A stretch of 64,000 nucleotides of DNA, taken from positions 1 to 64,000 of IMG/VR virus record IMGVR_UViG_3300008050_000027; one strand, 5' to 3'. This document shows positions 16,999-26,142 of the stretch, piece by piece. The stretch comes from a virus. A model generated the notes under the pieces. The model was not told where the DNA came from and ran no database searches. It was given only the letters and a program-made list of their open reading frames with translations. The translations under genes were made by a program, and so were the position numbers. How positions within the stretch are numbered: position 1 is the first letter of the stretch; each line of letters opens with the position of its first letter.

Positions 16999-18414
16999 TT
17001 ACGTGGCTTTTTGTAACCGAATATACTTTTCTTGAGCTACTTCATTCCACTTTTCTTTCATGGCTGTTTTTGCATCAGACTCATAGTTCTTAGTGTACTC
17101 ATCAAGATCAATATTACCATCTAGTATTTCCAACGAAGATTGGGCCGTATTAAGCTTAACAGGAAATACTATACCATCTTTTCCCAATCTGTTTTTAGCT
17201 ACGAACAAATTTCCCAAACCAGTAGATTTTGCCATCTGTTTTCTTGATAAAGTGACAACTAAGTCACAAACCATAGCTTTGGCAAATGACTCAGAGATTT
17301 TATCTAAGCCGACGACGTCTGAATCTGATGAATCTCGATTTGATTGTGATGCTGTCCAGATGGGAACGTTCAATTCCATTCCAAGACCACGAAGTTCTTC
17401 ATAAACAAGCTTTAGCTCATGGCGTAAGGAATCAAATTGCCTTGTCGATCTCATGATATCAGCATAATCAATAATGATGACATCAGGCTTAAAATTCTTC
17501 GTAATAGCTAACTTTTCGATGTGACTACGTAAAGTAAGAACTGATGCTGTACTAGTAGGATACTCCTTGATGATTAATCTGCCGAGGGGCGCGTCTTCCT
17601 CATATTTTTTGTATTCATTGAATACTAAATCTTTTGACTCTGGGACGTCAGTTGACGAAATCTTACAAAGGTTTGAATCGTACCTTATCGCAACGGCATG
17701 TTCTCTTAGCTCCATCGTGTAATGCAGCACATTTCTACCAGTACGAAGCGCATTTGCGCCCATTTGCACAAGAAAATGTGATTTACCGACGCCAGTTGGT
17801 GCCACGATAACCGCCAATTCACCTTTACCAAGGCCACCGTTAAGTATGTGTTTATCGTCGAGTTGCGCTAATCCAGTTGGAACGATAACCCTGTCTTCTC
17901 TAACAAACCGCGCCTCGATATCCTCAGCAAAGTCATACCCAGTAGAGTTTGGTGTTCCGACTGTAATTGCCTTCTTTACAACATCAACAATCGTCTCATA
18001 CTTCTCAGCCTGAATGAGGTCGACAGCTTGCTCTAGTGCATCCTTCAGAGCTTGATTTTTACAAAAATTTAATGATCTGTCTTTAACATACGGCAGATCA
18101 TGGATATCTGGATCAGACTTCATCCTCGTGATGTAGTTAACTACAGTATGGCACAAGACTGCATCTTTCCCCTCTTTCAGATCATCTTGAGCCATAGTGA
18201 CAAGAAGCTGTAGCGTTGGAAAGCACTTGTAGCGTGTGTGATAACCACTATATAGATCAAAAAGGTATTTCAAATAATCTTTCTCGAAGTATGAAGATTT
18301 CAATACTTCCATCATTTGTGATGCCCATGTCTCATCAGATAGCAGAGACTGCAGAATTTTTTCTTGAAAAGCCTTTCCAAAAGACGCAAATGAAACGTCG
18401 TCGTGTTCAATCAT
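16999..18414 (-). CDS. dnaB: DnaB-type replicative helicase (T4 gp41-like)
   Basis: The product has a helical N-terminal region of about 180 residues and a RecA-like motor with Walker A VAPTGVGKSH, Walker B VIIIDYADIM and the TASQSNR sensor segment of DnaB helicases. I prefer the ATG at 18414 (MIEHDDVSF), with AAGGA upstream, over the TTG at 18435, which has no binding site and is three bases after the previous stop. It would unwind the fork for the encoded polymerases. No separate primase is visible in this window. Confidence 0.9.
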   Translation of the reverse strand: MIEHDDVSFASFGKAFQEKILQSLLSDETWASQMMEVLKSSYFEKDYLKYLFDLYSGYHTRYKCFPTLQLLVTMAQDDLKEGKDAVLCHTVVNYITRMKSDPDIHDLPYVKDRSLNFCKNQALKDALEQAVDLIQAEKYETIVDVVKKAITVGTPNSTGYDFAEDIEARFVREDRVIVPTGLAQLDDKHILNGGLGKGELAVIVAPTGVGKSHFLVQMGANALRTGRNVLHYTMELREHAVAIRYDSNLCKISSTDVPESKDLVFNEYKKYEEDAPLGRLIIKEYPTSTASVLTLRSHIEKLAITKNFKPDVIIIDYADIMRSTRQFDSLRHELKLVYEELRGLGMELNVPIWTASQSNRDSSDSDVVGLDKISESFAKAMVCDLVVTLSRKQMAKSTGLGNLFVAKNRLGKDGIVFPVKLNTAQSSLEILDGNIDLDEYTKNYESDAKTAMKEKWNEVAQEKYIRLQKAT

Positions 18415-18440
18415 TAATTTTCTTATCCTTGTCAAAAAGC

Positions 18441-19391
18441 TTATAATGTCATAAAAGAGGAGAAAAATGCTAATGCATCATATGTGCCTAGTCCCTCATC
18501 TATAAGTTTTCTCATAAGCTTCATTTTATTTTTCTTTGGTTCAAATGTATCAACCGCTGTATCAATTTTTCTAATCTGCACAGCAGCAAGGTTGCTTGCG
18601 TCTAAATACATAATCTTCCAATTCCGTTTGATTAAATTAATGTTGTCATTAATTCTAGAATATATTTTCAGACTCGTATGTATTTGATCTTTACTTTCAT
18701 TTATTATATCAAGAATGGTCATCTGCGTTTTCGATGAAAGAGCAGGAAATCTTTTGGCGAGTGTTTTGAACCCGACACCTTTGATGCCGGGAATATTATC
18801 TGACTGGTCACCATTAAACGTCTTTGCGACTGCAAAATTGTGAGGAGCGATGTTGTACTCTTTTAAAACTGCAGCTTCGTCTATTATAGTCTTTGTAGTC
18901 CAGGAAAATTGTGTTGTTTTTTCATCTATAAGTTGATAAAAATCTTTATCTGATGATGCGATAATTTTTGTATCGTACTTAAGAGTATTTTTGCACAAAT
19001 ATCCGATAACGTCATCTGCTTCACAGTCATCAATATAAATTTGACAAACGGGTGCAAACTTCAAAGTATCTAGTAAAACTTTGATCTGGTAAATTCTGTT
19101 TTCGGGTGTGTCTGGGATATCACCTTCGTAATATCTGTTAAGGCGGGGAGGTTTGCGGTTACTTTTGTAATCTGGGAAAATATCTCGGCGTCGTTTGGAG
19201 CCGCCACCTTCCCAGATTACAAATATTTTACTCGGGAGATAATGCGATGATAAATACTTTATCGCATTTAAAAATCCAACAATACCACCGGCTTGAACGC
19301 CATTGGCCGTCATTGCAGGATTACAGATGTAATGTCTGCAAAAGCAATTCATCGCATCGACGATTAATATGGGACCATTATTACTTGACAC
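18441..19391 (-). CDS. 5'-3' exonuclease / flap nuclease
   Basis: The 316-residue protein has the PIN-like flap-nuclease layout: LIVDAMNCFCRHY with the first metal ligand, RRRDIFPDYKSNR, the acidic YIDDCEADDVIGYL and IIASSDKDFYQLI, then GDQSDNIPGIKGVGFKTLAKRF, the helix-hairpin-helix. It would remove RNA primers, like T4 RNase H or the exonuclease domain of Pol I; this fits with the exonuclease-less family A polymerase at 27075. The start is GTG at 19391. Confidence 0.88.
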   Translation of the reverse strand: MSSNNGPILIVDAMNCFCRHYICNPAMTANGVQAGGIVGFLNAIKYLSSHYLPSKIFVIWEGGGSKRRRDIFPDYKSNRKPPRLNRYYEGDIPDTPENRIYQIKVLLDTLKFAPVCQIYIDDCEADDVIGYLCKNTLKYDTKIIASSDKDFYQLIDEKTTQFSWTTKTIIDEAAVLKEYNIAPHNFAVAKTFNGDQSDNIPGIKGVGFKTLAKRFPALSSKTQMTILDIINESKDQIHTSLKIYSRINDNINLIKRNWKIMYLDASNLAAVQIRKIDTAVDTFEPKKNKMKLMRKLIDEGLGTYDALAFFSSFMTL

Positions 19392-19438
19392 ATATTAATT
19401 ATCCTGCGCAAGGCAGAAATTGTATAAATTATGTTAAA

Positions 19439-19636
19439 CTATGTGCTTGTTGCAGAAGCCGTTGTCAACCTTTTGCGTAGCTTATCTATCAGAGCATCTT
19501 TCTCTTTCGCTTGCTCGTTTAGTAAGTCGATTAACTTTTGTTTCTCGACGTCAGATGCTATATGCATATTATTCGCTGATTGCAAAAGTGCAATGTATGC
19601 TGATGTCCCTAAATCTAGTTTCGTTGCTATTCCCAT
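19439..19636 (-). CDS. Small coiled-coil hypothetical protein
   Basis: The 65-residue product begins MGIATKLDLGTSAYIALLQ and ends in a charged helix (KLIDLLNEQAKEKDALIDKL). AGGAAAAATTA precedes the ATG, supporting translation. No family is recognised. It lies between dut and the flap-nuclease gene. Confidence 0.5.
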   Translation of the reverse strand: MGIATKLDLGTSAYIALLQSANNMHIASDVEKQKLIDLLNEQAKEKDALIDKLRKRLTTASATST

Positions 19637-19718
19637 TAATTTTTCCTATTATGATAAATCTATAAAATGTGATTTATACATAAATTATATAACATTTTGT
19701 TATTTTTTACACAATTGT

Positions 19719-20183
19719 TTATTTACCTGTATGCCCAAATCCCTTGTCGCCTCGAGCCGTAGCCTCTTCTTCGTTAGTCCACTCTGCTTGTCCAACAATG
19801 GCAGAGTAAAGAACAAGCTGCGCAATCCTATCACCCTTCTTAATGAAATATTTCCCTCCTGCACAATATTCTTGATATTGTGAATTCAGTAAAATGACTT
19901 TTATTTCGCCTCTATATGATGGATCAATGATACCACCAACTGGAAATACGCCCTTGGCTGCTAAGCTTGAACGCCCTTCAATTTTTGCAAATGACACCAG
20001 ATGCTCTGGTTCTTCATGTAAGGCTAAGATTGTCTGGGGTAATGATACCCCTGTCTGTATCATTTGAGACAAACCTGGTGTAATCTGGTAATCCCCAGCT
20101 GCGTATAGATCATACCCTACATCTCCCTCAGATCTTGAGGGTAAAATTGCATCATCAACGACTTTTTTAAATTTAATCTTCAT
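19719..20183 (-). CDS. dut: Trimeric dUTP pyrophosphatase
   Basis: The 154-residue protein has all five trimeric dUTPase motifs in order: DVGYDLYA, the serine motif EGRSSLAAKG, GGIIDPSYRGEI, RIAQLVLY and the C-terminal ARGDKGFGHTGK. It removes dUTP and supplies dUMP for ThyA. It overlaps the upstream small gene by 11 bases. An unrelated all-alpha pyrophosphatase is at 8080. Confidence 0.93.
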   Translation of the reverse strand: MKIKFKKVVDDAILPSRSEGDVGYDLYAAGDYQITPGLSQMIQTGVSLPQTILALHEEPEHLVSFAKIEGRSSLAAKGVFPVGGIIDPSYRGEIKVILLNSQYQEYCAGGKYFIKKGDRIAQLVLYSAIVGQAEWTNEEEATARGDKGFGHTGK

Positions 20184-20457
20184 TTTTTAACCCACGCAAC
20201 AAGCGGTCTGAGCGTGTTTTGTCTTCGCATAAACGTTCAATCTCATCGCATAATGCTTCTCTGTAATTGTAGATCCTTGGAATACGTTCCTCGTCACCAT
20301 TTAGTCTAACCATATTTAACATAACGAGTAAATCAAAATTAGTCTGTACATCATAATCATCACATTCACTTATGAAATCATCATAAATTTTTGATACTGC
20401 ATCCCATGAGCCTAAACTAAAAAGATTATCCATAACGAGAAATATAAAGTCTGTCAT
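20173..20457 (-). CDS. Hypothetical protein between recA and dut
   Basis: The 94-residue acidic product (MTDFIFLVMDNLFSLGSW at its start, then VSKIYDDFISECDDYD) is predicted helical and shows no catalytic motif. It overlaps recA by four bases and dut by 11, so it is translated as part of the same message. I do not recognise a family. Confidence 0.55.
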   Translation of the reverse strand: MTDFIFLVMDNLFSLGSWDAVSKIYDDFISECDDYDVQTNFDLLVMLNMVRLNGDEERIPRIYNYREALCDEIERLCEDKTRSDRLLRGLKNED

Positions 20458-21677
20458 GCACCCTCCGGATCAATCACACCAGAGTCAGTAACAAGATCTG
20501 CTATAGATTGCATTTCTGCTAATGAATCCTCATCAATATCAAATGCCTTGTCAGAGTCAATCTTTCTAATCATATGGTACTCTATAAGTTTATCAAGATA
20601 GGGTCCATAAGTCTTATCGCTTAATAAATCATTGAATGTACTTTTATTAAACTTCTTCTCTAGTGTCACTGTACCTGAGGTTTGTTCGGTCACAGAAAAG
20701 TTCTTCCACGCGTGGGTGCCTGCAACCTCAATTTCATCATTATCTATGATGGCAGGCCCAGCTGCTCTAAGAGCATCAAATAGTTCCTCATGCTCCTCAA
20801 TACCCTTACCAAATATAATCCTAAAGTCACACTTCCTGAAGGGCGCTGATACTTTATTTTTTATAGTCTTTGCGTTCACATGGATGCCAATGACTTCTTT
20901 TTTATTATTCTCTATTTGCTTTCCAGCGCCGAGCTTAATACGAACTGAGGAGTGAAACGGGATTGCTTTGCCGCCAGAAGGAACTTGATTATCACCGAAC
21001 ATTTGGCCAATTGCAGTTCGCGTCTGGTTCAAACAAACGAATGTTACTTTATTATGACCAACAACCTGAGTTATTTTTCTAAATCCCTTTGATAAAGCAC
21101 GTGCCTGTAGGCCAATTGAATCTTTATCATAATCACCAAGGATTTCTGCCTTAGGCGAAGTTGCGGCAACACTGTCCCAAATGATTGTTACTGGTACATC
21201 CTTTTTTAGCGAACGTGTCTTCGTTATAATAGACTCAGCTAATGAAAAGACTTTTTCTGTGCAGACAGCGTTTGCGTAGATAAATCCAGAGCCAATATTC
21301 ACACCAAGTAAGGTTAAATTCTCTACAGACGTAGCATTCTCTGAATCTATGTATGCAACCAGACCACCAAGAGCCTGCGTGCTTATGGCAATTTGAGCTG
21401 CGATGTGTGATTTACCGATTCCTGGCGGTCCGAATATTTCGATAATGCGGCCCTCAGGTAGGCCGCCGCCAATTTGGTTTGATACATTATAATCGAGTTG
21501 TCTACAACCCGTACTTATCCACCTGTGTACTTTCGTTGGCGCATCATCAAACTTAAGATTGAATGCAACCTTTTCGCCCGCACCATGTTCAGTATTTAAT
21601 GCCTTAATTAAGTCAGAAGTAAAGTCATTTATACTAACTTCATCTTTTTTTGTTTTTTTGGCTCTCTTAGCTGCCAT
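20454..21677 (-). CDS. RecA/UvsX-like recombinase
   Basis: The 407-residue protein has the RecA core with Walker A GPPGIGKS at residues 83-90, VAYIDSEN, Walker B VTIIWDSVAA and the L2-region sequence VCLNQTRTAIGQMFGD. It would form filaments on single-stranded DNA for recombination-dependent replication, as T4 UvsX does. Its ribosome-binding site GAGGT lies directly at the base of a strong hairpin (21687-21736) that separates it from the SSB gene. Confidence 0.92.
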   Translation of the reverse strand: MAAKRAKKTKKDEVSINDFTSDLIKALNTEHGAGEKVAFNLKFDDAPTKVHRWISTGCRQLDYNVSNQIGGGLPEGRIIEIFGPPGIGKSHIAAQIAISTQALGGLVAYIDSENATSVENLTLLGVNIGSGFIYANAVCTEKVFSLAESIITKTRSLKKDVPVTIIWDSVAATSPKAEILGDYDKDSIGLQARALSKGFRKITQVVGHNKVTFVCLNQTRTAIGQMFGDNQVPSGGKAIPFHSSVRIKLGAGKQIENNKKEVIGIHVNAKTIKNKVSAPFRKCDFRIIFGKGIEEHEELFDALRAAGPAIIDNDEIEVAGTHAWKNFSVTEQTSGTVTLEKKFNKSTFNDLLSDKTYGPYLDKLIEYHMIRKIDSDKAFDIDEDSLAEMQSIADLVTDSGVIDPEGA

Positions 21678-21686
21678 ATATACCTC

Positions 21687-21736
21687 AAACTTTGAGGGGG
21701 AGATCTTGAGTATTCCAAGATCTCCCCCTCAAGTTT
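21687..21736 (-). terminator. Strong hairpin between SSB and recA genes
   Basis: GAGGGGGAGATCTTG pairs perfectly with CAAGATCTCCCCCTC across a 7-base loop, and after a one-base bulge a further six pairs (AAACTT/AAGTTT) extend the stem to 21 pairs. It has no U-tract on the minus-strand transcript, so it may be a processing or attenuation site rather than a simple terminator. It would let SSB be made in excess of RecA. Confidence 0.65.
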
Positions 21737-21747
21737 CTCTGTGTTTA

Positions 21748-22512
21748 TTAGTCGTCGTCAGACAGGCTTTTTAATGCGTCGAACGCAGAAGCTATATCAG
21801 TCGCCTGATCGCTTGAAACGTCAGTTGATGTATCACCAACCATCTCAGTACCCTCAGACTCTTTGTCTTCCTCGGTCATAAGATGATCTGCTATCCTTTT
21901 TTCAATTTCCTCAGTTGAAATAAGTGTATAGATAGTATCAATATCAGGAACTGAATCTACAAATTCCTTTATCTTGTCTGCAGACCCTGCCAATGGCGTT
22001 TGCTTAATTCTTGGGCGAACGTCAGTGTCTGCCCACTGCTTGCCAGGTTGCTTCTTTTGTTCAACAGTTATGTCTCTACCTTCTTCGATATCTGTAATAT
22101 CGCCGAAGTCAGCAAGCATGTCATTATACAATGACTGGCAAATCATCTTACCAAATCCCCAAAGCCGGACGCCTTGGTCTTCTTCACCACGTACAATAAC
22201 GGGTGCATAATACCTACGCTTTCCCCAAAATTGCTTTGAAAATTCACGAGTTTCCTCATCAGCTTCAAGTTTATTTTTAAGTTCCATGACTGGATCATCT
22301 TTCTTAAACTGGTATGGAGCAAGAATCGCTCTGCCCGTGCCAATTCCATAATAAAATACACGTTCTTTAAATGGTTGTCCGTCGTTGCCATCAGGCCAAG
22401 GAACAATTCTCAACTCATGCTTTTCGCCAAGAGTTGGTTTCCATAAATCCGATTTTCTGTTGCCAGAGAGTTGAGAAACTTTTTCTTTAATCTTACTAAA
22501 ATCAATAGCCAT
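21748..22512 (-). CDS. Single-stranded DNA-binding protein (T4 gp32-like)
   Basis: The 254-residue protein has a basic N-terminus (MAIDFSKIKEKVSQLSGNRK), a central OB-like region with LRIVPWPDGNDGQPF and RRYYAPVIVRGEE, and a long acidic tail ending FDALKSLSDDD. This matches gp32-like proteins of T4-type phages, where the acidic tail recruits replication partners. The position beside recA is typical. The leader is A-rich (ATAAAGATGACAAAGCAAA) and may allow self-binding by the protein, by analogy with T4 gene 32. Confidence 0.8.
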   Translation of the reverse strand: MAIDFSKIKEKVSQLSGNRKSDLWKPTLGEKHELRIVPWPDGNDGQPFKERVFYYGIGTGRAILAPYQFKKDDPVMELKNKLEADEETREFSKQFWGKRRYYAPVIVRGEEDQGVRLWGFGKMICQSLYNDMLADFGDITDIEEGRDITVEQKKQPGKQWADTDVRPRIKQTPLAGSADKIKEFVDSVPDIDTIYTLISTEEIEKRIADHLMTEEDKESEGTEMVGDTSTDVSSDQATDIASAFDALKSLSDDD

Positions 22513-22692
22513 TTTGCTTTGTCATCTTTATGCTGGTCCCATTCCAGCTAGGGAAATATTGTTTATTCTTAACAATGATTCTATAATGAATCAAAGTTAT
22601 ATAAATATATAGAATTTAGATGACTTTGTTTACTAAAAAGTCTGTAAAAGTAAAACAATAATTAACGTAAGAGTGCCCTAAAGCACATTTTA
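22513..22692. promoter_or_regulatory. Intergenic region upstream of the SSB gene
   Basis: This 180-base AT-rich gap holds a short hairpin GCTGG-CCAGC (22532-22548) about 20 bases before the SSB ATG and a weak GTGC-GCAC hairpin near 22672-22685, just after the upstream gene. A TATAAATA (22600-22607) faces right, away from any plus-strand gene. No coding frame is convincing. It probably contains the SSB promoter and leader. Confidence 0.4.
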
Positions 22693-23880
22693 TTATTTTC
22701 CCTCTATTTTCCCATCAGCAAATGCACGAGCATTTATCTTCGCGTTTTTCCTTGATGCGGAGCTGGGTTGATTACTTGCGCCGAGGGGCAGCGTGTAACC
22801 TGATATTGCGCCAGTTGCCACAGCATTGAATTCGGTCGTCTGCTCCTGATCGTCGTCTTCATCAACGTCGTCAGGCTCAGCTAAAATGCCTTTTTCTTCT
22901 CTCAGTGTGAGGTTAATGAATCTTCTTAAATCTTTATTTTCCAAATTAATATCTCTTGGTGTACAGGCCATATTATCTTGCTTGCCGAGCTTTATTGATA
23001 TAGGACTACGAGTGCCCCACATTTCAATGCGGTCAACGGCCCACCCACCTGTAAATGGAATATGTTCTGGTGATTCACCTTTCTGTAAATACCCAAGTGT
23101 TATATGTCCGCTGAACTCTTGTCCTCCATCTGGACCATAATCATGTGTGACTGGAATTCCGGCTGCTAATAATGTCGATTTTAAATGATAATGCATATTC
23201 GCTAACTCTTTACCGACTGCTTTTATGTGGAATATATCACGTTCATCGTTATAAAAAAAATCTGTTCCCGCAATATCAACACGGAATGACGGTTGGGCAT
23301 CAAGAACAGCAGCAAGAATGTTTTTCGTCATCTCCACTTGGTGTGGATCAAGATCACCTATATAGAGCAATGTTATGTGCATTGGACTATCATCTTTAGC
23401 ATTCGTTAGTGAAATAGCTGGATAAGCTGCCTCAACTTTTCTTGCGATGTCAGGCGGAACAGTTATAAAGACACCACAACTTGAAGTATCGTTATAACCC
23501 TCAATTAATTCACCATGATGTAAACATGCGCTCAATGGAACATTAGGCTGGTTATGAACAGTATCACGAGGCTCAAGAAAATGCCTGTCCATTTTTTGAA
23601 ATAATTCATCATACCACTTTCTGTCGTCATCACCCATGATTTTATTCTGCATGAGCTCAGATGCATTTACGTCGGGAGACATAGATGGTTCACCATTAAT
23701 GGTTTTATGCGGCGGCATACCCATAAAACGGTTTGGTGTGTCTATACGCGATGACATTGCACCACCGCCTGAATGGCCTCGCCCAGTAGGTCCGGTCGCG
23801 ACCGCTTTATCGGCAGCTACGGGTGTTGTCGTAGGAAGAGGAAGACCATCGACTTTTTCTTTTCTTAATCTGGGTGACAT
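22693..23880 (-). CDS. 2H phosphoesterase-domain protein
   Basis: The 395-residue protein has a low-complexity N-terminal part (about 1-110, with GPTGRGHSGGG), then a 2H phosphoesterase domain with the paired motifs MHIT (histidine at residue 168) and GHIT (259) about 90 residues apart, as in LigT/cyclic-phosphodiesterase enzymes. The C-terminus is acidic, then Ser/Ala-rich. Substrates of such domains are 2'-5' or cyclic phosphates in RNA or nucleotides. A repair or signal-degrading role is possible; the sequence does not decide. Confidence 0.65.
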   Translation of the reverse strand: MSPRLRKEKVDGLPLPTTTPVAADKAVATGPTGRGHSGGGAMSSRIDTPNRFMGMPPHKTINGEPSMSPDVNASELMQNKIMGDDDRKWYDELFQKMDRHFLEPRDTVHNQPNVPLSACLHHGELIEGYNDTSSCGVFITVPPDIARKVEAAYPAISLTNAKDDSPMHITLLYIGDLDPHQVEMTKNILAAVLDAQPSFRVDIAGTDFFYNDERDIFHIKAVGKELANMHYHLKSTLLAAGIPVTHDYGPDGGQEFSGHITLGYLQKGESPEHIPFTGGWAVDRIEMWGTRSPISIKLGKQDNMACTPRDINLENKDLRRFINLTLREEKGILAEPDDVDEDDDQEQTTEFNAVATGAISGYTLPLGASNQPSSASRKNAKINARAFADGKIEGK

Positions 23881-23923
23881 GCATATAAATATAACACCCG
23901 TCTTGTTTATTCTAGCTATTAAA

Positions 23924-24880
23924 CTAACGCACTATAGTAACATTGCCGAGTTCCGTGATATCTGCGAGATTATACATTTCTTTTATTGTACGCAATAAAA
24001 ATTCATCATCTATATCCCAATTTAAGGTTGGCATAATTGGCTCTGCATCTTCTTCATGACCGACTTCAGCCAATCGCCAACTATAATCATGTTCATACCA
24101 TACTTTAAACTCCATTGTGGGTTTTAAATAAGGGCCTACATTAAGAAGCTTCCGTATGTATAGCAAAGGAGCGATAAACTCTTCAGTTGAAGCAAACTGC
24201 GAAACATATTCAGCAAACTCTACAAGATTTTCTTTATACTTCGATTTGTAGATTACATCTGCTACATCATTGAATGTTAGCATTTCATCAGGTTCTGCTT
24301 GCAAATCTAAAGCAGTTAATATTCTCTTGGGGTTGCTGCTTCTTGGTATTATAACTTCATCACCCATCTTTAGCTGGATGCCACCAGGGGCCGCAAGCGT
24401 AAACTTAAGGCTGCTATGTGATTCACTGCACTTCTTGGCAATGAATGAAAGAAGCATATGCCTAGGAAACCCTCTTAATATCCACTCATCGTCTCTAGGA
24501 ACTTTAGAGTACATAAGATCTACTTGAATTGGTTCACCTAGTTTAGGCGAAAATAAAACATGAACATTTCTACCAGTTTTCTTAACGTTCTGTGTTCCAA
24601 AAATAGGCTCACAGTACTCAAAAATTGATTTACGAATTTCAGCATCGCTCATTCCATAGCGGTCTAAAATAGGGTCCATAACATTTATGGCAATATCTAT
24701 ATCACTCAGTACTTCCTTGCCAGTAAGAAACCCACCTACAACAGCATAAGAAGCTATCGGGCTACCCTTCTCTCCAAAGAACTCATAAGTGAGACATTCC
24801 ATAAATTCATCAACTATTCCTACTACATCTTCTCGTTTTACAGGAACACATTCTTCATTTTTAAAAACGTTACCGCCCAT
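23924..24880 (-). CDS. Nucleotidyltransferase-fold protein paired with ligase
   Basis: The 318-residue protein has VVGGFLTGKEVLSDIDIAINV, the GG-DxD signature of the polymerase-beta nucleotidyltransferase fold, and a second acidic strand in IQVDLMYS, which would supply the third metal ligand. Its start overlaps the ligase-like gene by 11 bases, so both are made together. In marine myoviruses such pairs recur, suggesting joint action on nucleic-acid ends, but the substrate is unknown. Confidence 0.65.
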   Translation of the reverse strand: MGGNVFKNEECVPVKREDVVGIVDEFMECLTYEFFGEKGSPIASYAVVGGFLTGKEVLSDIDIAINVMDPILDRYGMSDAEIRKSIFEYCEPIFGTQNVKKTGRNVHVLFSPKLGEPIQVDLMYSKVPRDDEWILRGFPRHMLLSFIAKKCSESHSSLKFTLAAPGGIQLKMGDEVIIPRSSNPKRILTALDLQAEPDEMLTFNDVADVIYKSKYKENLVEFAEYVSQFASTEEFIAPLLYIRKLLNVGPYLKPTMEFKVWYEHDYSWRLAEVGHEEDAEPIMPTLNWDIDDEFLLRTIKEMYNLADITELGNVTIVR

Positions 24881-26078
24881 ATTGTTCTCCTATTAATGTT
24901 GCTCCGCCATATTCAAAAAAGCCATTGAGGTGATTAATCGCTGTAAAATACCCAGTAAATTTCCTAGGTTCTCCGTCCCAATTAAAAACGATGCCCTCAG
25001 CGTTACTTGTATATTTGGTAACATCTGGGATTCGTTTCAATGCTGTTTCAATTTGATCAATCACATGCGTTTGAGCGCCAATCCGGCCTGTAACGAGAGC
25101 TTCTTTAACTGCCATGACAGAGTCTTGTAGCTCAGATACCCTTACATTGTCAGGTTTAGCAAGTTCAAGTGCGTATAAACTGATGACATAAGAACCAAGC
25201 TTCTGAAAGAAGCTTACTAGCTTGTTTATTGACTCCGACATTACCAATGTTCTTGTTTTTTCTATGCCCTGGAATGCTTTCCATTGTTCTTTAGAAACAC
25301 CGGCCATTTTATGCGTAAATATACGTTTATCTTTCGTTGCAATCCTGCGCGCAGCAGCTTCAGCAACTCTGGGCTCAATGCCTAAGGTATGCTCTAAGCC
25401 TAAATATGATTTAACCATGCGTGTCTTAAGATCGCCCATGGTTAAATCATCATCATCGCAAAATTCTCGCATTAATGACTTAAAATCATACCTGCATTCT
25501 GTAATTTTAGAATCGACATTTTCTTTTACAAACTCTAATGTTGGAACTTCCTTAAAAATCCAGCCATCATTTTCCAAATCTTCGCTCTGCCAACAAAAAT
25601 CATAAAACTTAGCATTACGCTTCTGGCAAACATAATCAGTCTCTGTCCCTATAAGCTTAATTGGGCAAACATAATTATTTTTGTATGTAACGATGTTGAC
25701 AGTTTCATTACACAGAACCTCTGCTAAAATTGCGTATTTGCCGTTTTCGAAAATGTTAACTGGATGAATAGATGATTCTTTCACAGCAAATTGCAAAAAG
25801 TCATATGCTTTAATGAAAGCACTTTGCACATCAGGCTTCGTGTGATATCTCTTCATGAGGGCGGCGCGATTTAGTCCTCCCTTTCTGGCGAGCGTTTTAA
25901 TAATACCCTTACCTAAGAAGCGAACCTCGCCATCAATCACTGTAAATGTAAAATTTTGGCCGTCGAGTTTCTCTTTCACTGCAAACAGCTTGCCAGTAAG
26001 TGACGAAGTGATTAATACATCAACATCACTCAACAGGAGATCATCATCTTCATAAAAATTTAAGATATGCGGTTTCAT
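24870..26078 (-). CDS. ATP-dependent nucleic-acid ligase-like protein
   Basis: The 402-residue protein contains ligase motif I as KEKLDGQNFTF, where the lysine would take AMP, and the late motifs NAEGIVFNW and RKFTGYF, corresponding to motifs IV and V. It belongs by pattern to a family of DNA/RNA ligase-like proteins frequent in marine phages (ending in a KFTG-F-x-N segment followed by GxF). Whether it joins DNA or RNA is not clear. It is coupled to a nucleotidyltransferase gene. Confidence 0.7.
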   Translation of the reverse strand: MKPHILNFYEDDDLLLSDVDVLITSSLTGKLFAVKEKLDGQNFTFTVIDGEVRFLGKGIIKTLARKGGLNRAALMKRYHTKPDVQSAFIKAYDFLQFAVKESSIHPVNIFENGKYAILAEVLCNETVNIVTYKNNYVCPIKLIGTETDYVCQKRNAKFYDFCWQSEDLENDGWIFKEVPTLEFVKENVDSKITECRYDFKSLMREFCDDDDLTMGDLKTRMVKSYLGLEHTLGIEPRVAEAAARRIATKDKRIFTHKMAGVSKEQWKAFQGIEKTRTLVMSESINKLVSFFQKLGSYVISLYALELAKPDNVRVSELQDSVMAVKEALVTGRIGAQTHVIDQIETALKRIPDVTKYTSNAEGIVFNWDGEPRKFTGYFTAINHLNGFFEYGGATLIGEQYGR

Positions 26079-26142
26079 ATTTAATTTTATTACGTGTATA
26101 AACTATTTACACAAATTTATTCCGGAAGGTAAATCGCGGCTT

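Noticed and set aside
16999-18435. TTG at 18435 as the helicase start
   Set aside because: It lies three bases after the previous stop with no binding site; the ATG at 18414 has AAGGA upstream and starts at the first recognisable protein-like sequence.
22532-22554. T4 gene 32-style pseudoknot in the SSB leader (TCCC/GGGA plus GCTGG/CCAGC)
   Set aside because: The pairing order fits an H-type pseudoknot, but the third loop would have zero bases across a 4-bp stem, which is sterically unlikely. Only the simple hairpin is kept.
22600-22607. TATAAATA as a late promoter
   Set aside because: It faces away from every gene nearby. Such matches are common in this AT-rich DNA, so the other TATAAATA sites are also given low confidence.
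22693-23880. 2H phosphoesterase as an anti-CBASS Acb1 protein
   Set aside because: Only the paired HIT motifs are visible; these are common to all 2H enzymes and the rest shows no Acb1-specific feature.
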